NCBI GenBank assembly: GCA_934045905.1
Contig: OW203766.1
Span: 13,820,309-13,884,308 of the forward strand
Direction: 5' to 3'
Origin: Leuctra nigra
Lineage: Eukaryota > Arthropoda > Insecta > Plecoptera > Leuctridae
Length of the DNA: 64,000 nucleotides
Both the position numbers and the translations under genes were made by a program. Position 1 is the first letter of the stretch. Every line of letters starts with the position of its first letter. This document shows positions 58,420 through 64,000 of this stretch, piece after piece. Below the pieces are notes generated by a model. That model ran no database searches. It saw only the letters and a list, made by a program, of their open reading frames with translations, and was not told the origin of the DNA.

Positions 58420-60686
58420 TTTCTGCAGGTCATTTTGTAGTGTTGCATCGGAGAAACTATATTGGGCATCTTATCCTAAAAATTATTGAAGGCTTCAGTT
58501 ACTTCACGAATTAATATATTTCATTATCCTATAAAATAAAATAAATAATCTGATATACTGTAATACTATTAATATTACCTTGTTATACTGTTATACTATT
58601 TTCCGTGAAAACCATCTCAAAAATGTTGGAAAACTTTCTAAGACCACATTTTTCCGTCACTAGAAATTTTCACACATTTTTTAGCAATGTAAATACATAT
58701 GAAGCATTTCCTCGCTATAAATAGTTTTGTTCCTCCGATGAATCCTTGTCATGTAGCGGTATGCAGATGGTGCGGAGCTGCAGCATCCACAGATGAACGA
58801 TCTGCCAAGGACCAACGTGCCCCGGAGTGGTTCAGACGCTGCCAAATGCAGCCTCGCTGGCTGTACCATCGTGCATCTTGCCAACTCCATCTTAGTGCTA
58901 ACAGCGTGCAGGAGGCTGCCAAGTGAAGGGGAATGGTGGGCGATTTACAGAAGGATGGCTTCTGGAGTTCGCGAAATATATTTCATTGGAGTCAATTCAG
59001 TGATTTTTTGTGAGAACATAGGCAAACACATAAAAATTAAATTCAGATTGTTTTTGGCGTGAATCGAGAAAAAAAATATTGTGGAAATCGGGCTAAATTA
59101 TATATTTTATACAGAAAATTCAAATTCTTAGTAATTCTTAAATTCAGAATGATTTTGGAGATATTTTGCTGTAATAAAGTTTTTCATCTCGCAGTAACAA
59201 TTTTTTTTTTTTTTAATCATAAAATATGAACTATACTTTCGGTGGGTGATTTTCTTTTTATTTCAGCAACGAAAACATAAATATACATTAAATATTTATT
59301 TTAGTTGCATAATTGTAAGCTATAAATGAAAATTGGATGAAATACTTTGTCATACAATTTCTATATTTTTATATAGTTTCATAACATACTGTGAAGACCA
59401 ATTTCAAAAATTATCTGGGTGTATCTCGTTTCTAAAAATTTAGGTAGGTATGCAGTTTGATTCTCCCATTGTTGTGGCGGCCATTTTATTGACACACATC
59501 AGAATACAAAAATACAGTATTATTGCTATTATGTTCGCTAGCATTGTCTACTTGCACTGCAGTTAAATGTATTAACAAATTATGGATTAACCGTCCTTTA
59601 CAAGCTAATATTGACCTGAACTGTGCCAACACAATGGCCGCCGCGAAATCCAGATCAAAGATAATACAATCTTTTTAGATAGAAGATTATTTAGAAGATA
59701 GATTTTATTTTTCACAATAGAAGTTCGTGCAAGCTACGAATTGTTATTTTATAACAAATAAAATGTTTTACATTATTGTCGGAGCATTGTTGTTTCCAAG
59801 AAACTAGAACCACCCAGATCTGGACTGGGACATTGTCAACCAGTGTGGACAATAACGACCCTAATGAAGACACCGCTCACACTTTCTTCTCATCACTGAT
59901 TCGCAACATCGATCAAGGTCGACGTATTGATCGATAGGAAATCACAGAGATTCGAACGCGCGATAATCGACCGTGACAATAGATCGATTATCTCGATCAA
60001 TTATCGAACAGCGTTGTGATGGAAATTCGTGTTCGATTGAGAGCAATTAGTTGATATTGGATTTGAAATGGATTTGCACCGCCTTCTATACAATGAGCAT
60101 CCAGAGCAGTGTCGGTGGATCAGTTGCATTGCAATCAGAACTAAACGGTGTTCATTTTACAATTCGAACAACATTCTAATTTAGAGTCACGGGTTCCCAA
60201 TGCTTCCAGAAATAATACCTATACGTTAGGCTCCATTCTTAGTTATCAACGTGCTGCTTTTTCCAAAATATCGCATGAGAATTAAAAAATTGGTTAGTTC
60301 CCTTCCTCTATAATATTAGGCCACGATGCCTCCTTTCCACCGTCCACTCTATTCTTATGTTTGCAGAACAGTAAAATGATTTTTATAAAAATATTAAGTT
60401 TATTTTCGTTGTAATTTTCAGGATCAATTTATTCAAGTATTGAAATAATGTGGTAAAATTCTGATATATTTAAGGAGCAACGTTTCAGCCGACTTTTATC
60501 TTAATTTTGGAAAAAAAATATTTTGTCTTATCAATTTTCTTTGCAGAGGTAAGTTTTTGTAGAGCATCTTCGTATTTCCCGGCTCCAACTAGCTTATAAC
60601 TGAAATATAAGTGATTTTCAAGTACTCAGTCCAAAAGTCAATCTAACACATGTAATGAAGTACTGAACTTTCGCAAGGTATGCACT
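58420..60686. other. no supported gene
   Basis: A GC-richer patch at 58730-58930 keeps two overlapping frames open, but no family was recognised. An inverted GGCGGCCATT / AATGGCCGCC pair occurs at ~59475 and ~59632. A short tRNA-SINE fragment (TATTAGGCCACGATGCCTCC) lies at ~60315. Confidence 0.4.
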
Positions 60687-60712
60687 CCCCCCCCCCCCCC
60701 CCCCCCCCCCCC
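60687..60712. repeat. C26 homopolymer
   Basis: Twenty-six consecutive C residues. Confidence 0.95.
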
Positions 60713-61949
60713 TTAATGGTCCATAGTGATGTCAAGAGACACCATGATTGATCTCTGAATTTATTGATCATGTGATCGATTCGGTTAGGCCCGGTTACAA
60801 TTGATCGTCAGTGACATAATAACCTCCTTGACCCCTGCCGCCATCTTAGATTCCTCTTAGTGACAATTTCATCCAATTGAGCTTCTGTAATAATCGTAAA
60901 TAAAATAAAACTTTTGTTATTTGTACGATATTCATATCGTCCCATGTTATAGTTTTTAGTTTATGTTTTTTTTTCTCTAGTACCTACCTGTAAATTTCGC
61001 GTATCTTTACGATGGCAAAGTAGGTCACTCCTGTAGAGAAATTTTTGTAGAATCTTCACAGCTCTGAGAGAACACAGCTTTTAGAACTTTTAGAACTTTC
61101 AGGAATTATGTCCGATTTATTCCAACCAACTTGTTTATAATCATTAGAGTAAAAAGATACTTTAATATAATTTGAAAAGTTGGAAACACAAAATTGAATT
61201 TGAACCATTTTTATGCGTTGTGAACAATGTAGGTACACTCAAACAAATAAAAATTGGTACTCGAAAAGAAAAGTATTGGCTGCTGGTAAGGTTCCTTGAC
61301 AATCAATCCTTGTTATTATCATTCAATGAAATAAGAGCTCACCTACTAGAGGTAGATGTTGCGCACAGCCTTCATGAGTACCGATTTTTGTTGGTTTGAG
61401 CTTTCTGACGATTTGTTATTTGCTATTTCTCAGAATTTTGAGATTTTGTTTTCAGAAATTAGATTTTTTACTGCAATAATTCCCCTGGAACCCTATAGCA
61501 TTCCCCCCAAGGGAGGAATTTCCACCGGTTGAGAACCAGGGCATCCTTGTTCTTGAATGAGTAAAATATATTTTTAAATAAAAAAAAGGGACTGGTTCAT
61601 CTAAAATACCTACCTATCTAGTTATCAATTACTAGCGAAGGACGAGCTAATGCTGAAAAGAAGTTGCTTCCGCAAGTAGATATTTGCAGAAGTCCTCAAT
61701 AATCTCATGGACGGAATCCAGTAGACTCTGAGCACTGCGTCGATAAATCCGGACATTCTCTTGAGCATGAGACTGCAATGTTCTGGGACTTGGTCTCATG
61801 CAGGTAAAGTGGAAGAATGATTTGCACGGGCGGTGAGCTTGTGAAGACGCATCGTAATTAATTACCCAGGTACTTGCGATGGAGGGGAGGGGGGTATCGG
61901 GTTACTCGGGCTTGTTGGGTGGCCGGGCGACCTGGAGTGGGGGGAGGAC
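60713..61949. other. no supported gene; partial MITE W
   Basis: A one-ended family W fragment starts at ~61236 (CACTCAAACAAATAAAAATT, then TATTGGCTGCTGGTAAGG). Nothing else recognised. Confidence 0.4.
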
Positions 61950-62060
61950 ATGATACACCCTGCAATACTCTCTTTGTCCCGGGTCAGCCAGAGGAAACCA
62001 CGAGAACACATCAGGAATGAAGATAACCGCGGGAATCGAACTTGGGACTATGAAAATGAA
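61950..62060 (-). repeat. tRNA-derived SINE fragment
   Basis: On the minus strand CCCAAGTTCGATTCCCGCGG (B box) is followed by CGTGGTTTCCTCTGGC as in other SINE copies. Degraded at both ends. Confidence 0.5.
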
Positions 62061-62935
62061 GATTGCTTTCAGGGGAAAACATATGAAATAGATGTAAAAT
62101 ATTCAGTCACATGTGAAACTGTTACAAACAACATCCCCTTGTCTATAATTTTCATAGAAATACTTAGACGACTTAATTTTTAATGAAGTATTTTTTGTTA
62201 TATTTTGCACATTTCTTGCATTGAAAAGTTTCTTAGTGCAAGCCATTGCACTCTAATATTTCAAGATAGACTATTGAAAAATGGTTGCCTTTTTTATTTA
62301 AATCTTCAAACAGCAGTAGTCTGAGAGATATACCTTAGATATACCCATTGAATGAACCATCTACAACAAATTCACTGACATTTTTAGGCTATGTTTCCAC
62401 TAGAAATCTTCTTGTTTTCCACTGGGGGTTGACTTTTTCTCCGCACTAGTGCACAGAGCATGACGTCAGAGGGCTGCACTCATTCAGTGCATGCCAGTGG
62501 AAAACTCTATTAGAGTAGGTAGAGAAGGTTCTCTCATATTATCTTAGAGGTTTTATATTTCATTCACCATATCCACACCATACTTAAACTCCTTGAACTA
62601 TGCATAGAGTACAATAATTACACTTCATTTATACCATTTCTGTGATGAAAGAAAATAATTGCAATAAAATTGTGCGAAATTTAAAACATTATACATTTTT
62701 CAACGCGATATTTCCTTGTATTTGGACGACATCTGAGCATGATGTCCGCCTGTGCTATGTCCTGGGTCAGGTCAGAAGGTCACTGTGAGGTCACCGCAGC
62801 TCCCGTGCGTGATTCATCTGCGAACGTGCAGAGGTCACGCCAGGTCACGCCAGGTATGTCGGCTACTGAAGCACGGTCTATCGACGCAAGTTGGAGATGA
62901 GGCACCGCCGTCTAGATGTCGAGGATTCCGATTCA
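62061..62935. other. no supported gene
   Basis: AT-rich then, from ~62745, GC-richer with direct CCAGGTCACG repeats at ~62837 leading into the minisatellite. No gene recognised. Confidence 0.4.
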
Positions 62936-64000
62936 CACAGGAGGCTGTGACATAGAAGGCGGTGACACCGGAGGCTGTGACATAGGAGGCTGTGACATAG
63001 GAGGATGTGATATAGGCGGCTGTGATATAGGCGGCTGTGGCTTAGGTTATAGGAGATTGTGATATATGAGACTGTGACATAGGAGGCTGTGACATAGGAG
63101 GCTGTGACATAGGAGGCTGTGACATAGGAGGCTGTGACATAGGAGGCTGTGACATAGGAGGATGTGATATAGGCGGCTGTGATATAGGCGGCTGTGGCTT
63201 AGGTTATAGGAGATTGTGATATATGAGACTGTGACATAGGAGGCTGTGACATAGGAGGCTGTGACATAGGAGGCTGTGACATAGGAGGCTGTGACATAGG
63301 AGATTGTGACATAGAAGGCGGTGACACCGGAGGCTGTGACATAGGAGGCTGTGACATAGGAGGATGTGATATAGGCGGCTGTGATATAGGCGGCTGTGGC
63401 TTAGGAGGTTGTGATATATGAGACTGTGACATAGGATGCTGTGACAAAGGAGGCGGTGACATAGGAGGCTGTGACATAGGAGGCTGTGACATAGGAGGGT
63501 GTGATATAGGTGGCTGTGACATAGAAGGCGGTGACACAGGAGGCTGTGACATAGGAGGCTGTGATATAGGTGGCTGTGACTTAGGAGGCGGTGACATAGG
63601 AGGCGGTGACATAGGAGGCTGTGACATAGGAGGGTGTGATATAGGTGGCTGTGACTTAGGACGCTGTGACATAGGAGACTGTGACATAGGATGCTGTGAT
63701 ATAGGAGGTTGTGTTTTAGGATGCTGTAAATTAGAAGGCTGTGACGTAGGAGGTGGTGACATAGGAGGCTGTGACATAGGAGGATGTGATATAGAAGGCT
63801 GTGACTTAAGACGCTGTGACATGGAGACTGTGACATAGGATGCTGTGATATAGGAGGTTGTGTTTTAGGATGCTGTAACTTAGAAGGCTGTGACATAGGA
63901 GGCTGTGACATAGGAGGATGTGATATAGGCGTCTGTGATATAGGCGGCTGTGGCTTATTAGGAGGCTGTGATATATGAGACTGTGACATAGGAGGCTGTG
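62936..64000. repeat. 15-bp minisatellite, (GGAGGCTGTGACATA)n
   Basis: About 70 units of a 15-bp motif with variants (GATATAGG, CTTAGG, GGCGG), running to the window edge. A larger segment containing CTTAGGTTATAGGAGATTG repeats at 63041 and 63198, so there is a ~157-bp higher-order period. Because 15 is a multiple of 3, several frames stay open. On the minus strand 63199-63822 reads as (MSQPP)n. No splice site, start context or non-repeat domain supports a gene, though a repeat protein extending past the edge cannot be excluded. Confidence 0.9.

Overview
This is a window of animal nuclear DNA, almost certainly from an insect. The evidence is genes split by GT-AG introns, a Bar-class homeobox gene, a C-type lectin resembling insect hemolymph lipopolysaccharide-binding proteins, an XRN2-binding (XTBD) protein, and an AT-rich background packed with MITEs, SINEs and a Ty3-type LTR retrotransposon. 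A hemipteran is my best guess, but the sequence alone does not settle the order. There is no bacterial operon, CRISPR array, rRNA operon or intact tRNA gene.

Four spliced genes were rebuilt by matching exon ends and reading phases, all on the minus strand: a 193-residue Bar-class homeodomain protein (14654-18725, 3 coding exons), a 254-residue secreted C-type lectin (24957-28183, 4 exons, TATA box), a 104-residue XTBD protein (49583-51220, 2 exons) and a 506-residue leucine-rich-repeat protein (53518-57405, 2 exons). On the plus strand, 38756-40975 is an intronless 739-residue reading frame of an unrecognised modular protein with three near-identical central modules and three C-terminal modules.

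Most of the rest is mobile DNA. A Ty3-type LTR retrotransposon (41821-45752) has identical 186-bp LTRs, a 5-bp target duplication and a tRNA-Ser-type primer site, but it has lost most of its integrase and carries an in-frame stop. Two dispersed families dominate. Family X (0.8-1.0 kb) begins near TACTAGGAAAACGCTC and ends near GCTTCGCTCGCTCAAT. Family Y (1.3-2.4 kb) has a palindromic head, a tail carrying a CRE/ETS/YY1-like motif block every 120-150 bp, and a 3' hairpin followed by CTAG. Other families are TA-flanked MITEs (W), a MITE with CCTCAGAGG ends (Z), three hAT-like MITEs, TTAA-flanked fold-back elements, tRNA-derived SINEs and a 5S-rRNA-derived SINE. Several are nested, so insertion order can be read.

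The layout is: 1-14.6 kb repeats only; 14.6-18.7 homeobox gene; 19-24 repeats; 25-28.2 lectin; 28.7-38 repeats; 38.7-41.1 orphan repeat protein; 41.2-48.5 retrotransposon and MITEs; 49.5-51.2 XTBD gene; 52.3-53.1 hAT MITE; 53.5-57.4 LRR gene; 58-62.9 mostly unannotated; 62.9-64 a 15-bp minisatellite running off the end. The genes show no shared pathway. They are ordinary neighbours separated by, and containing in their introns, the repeats.
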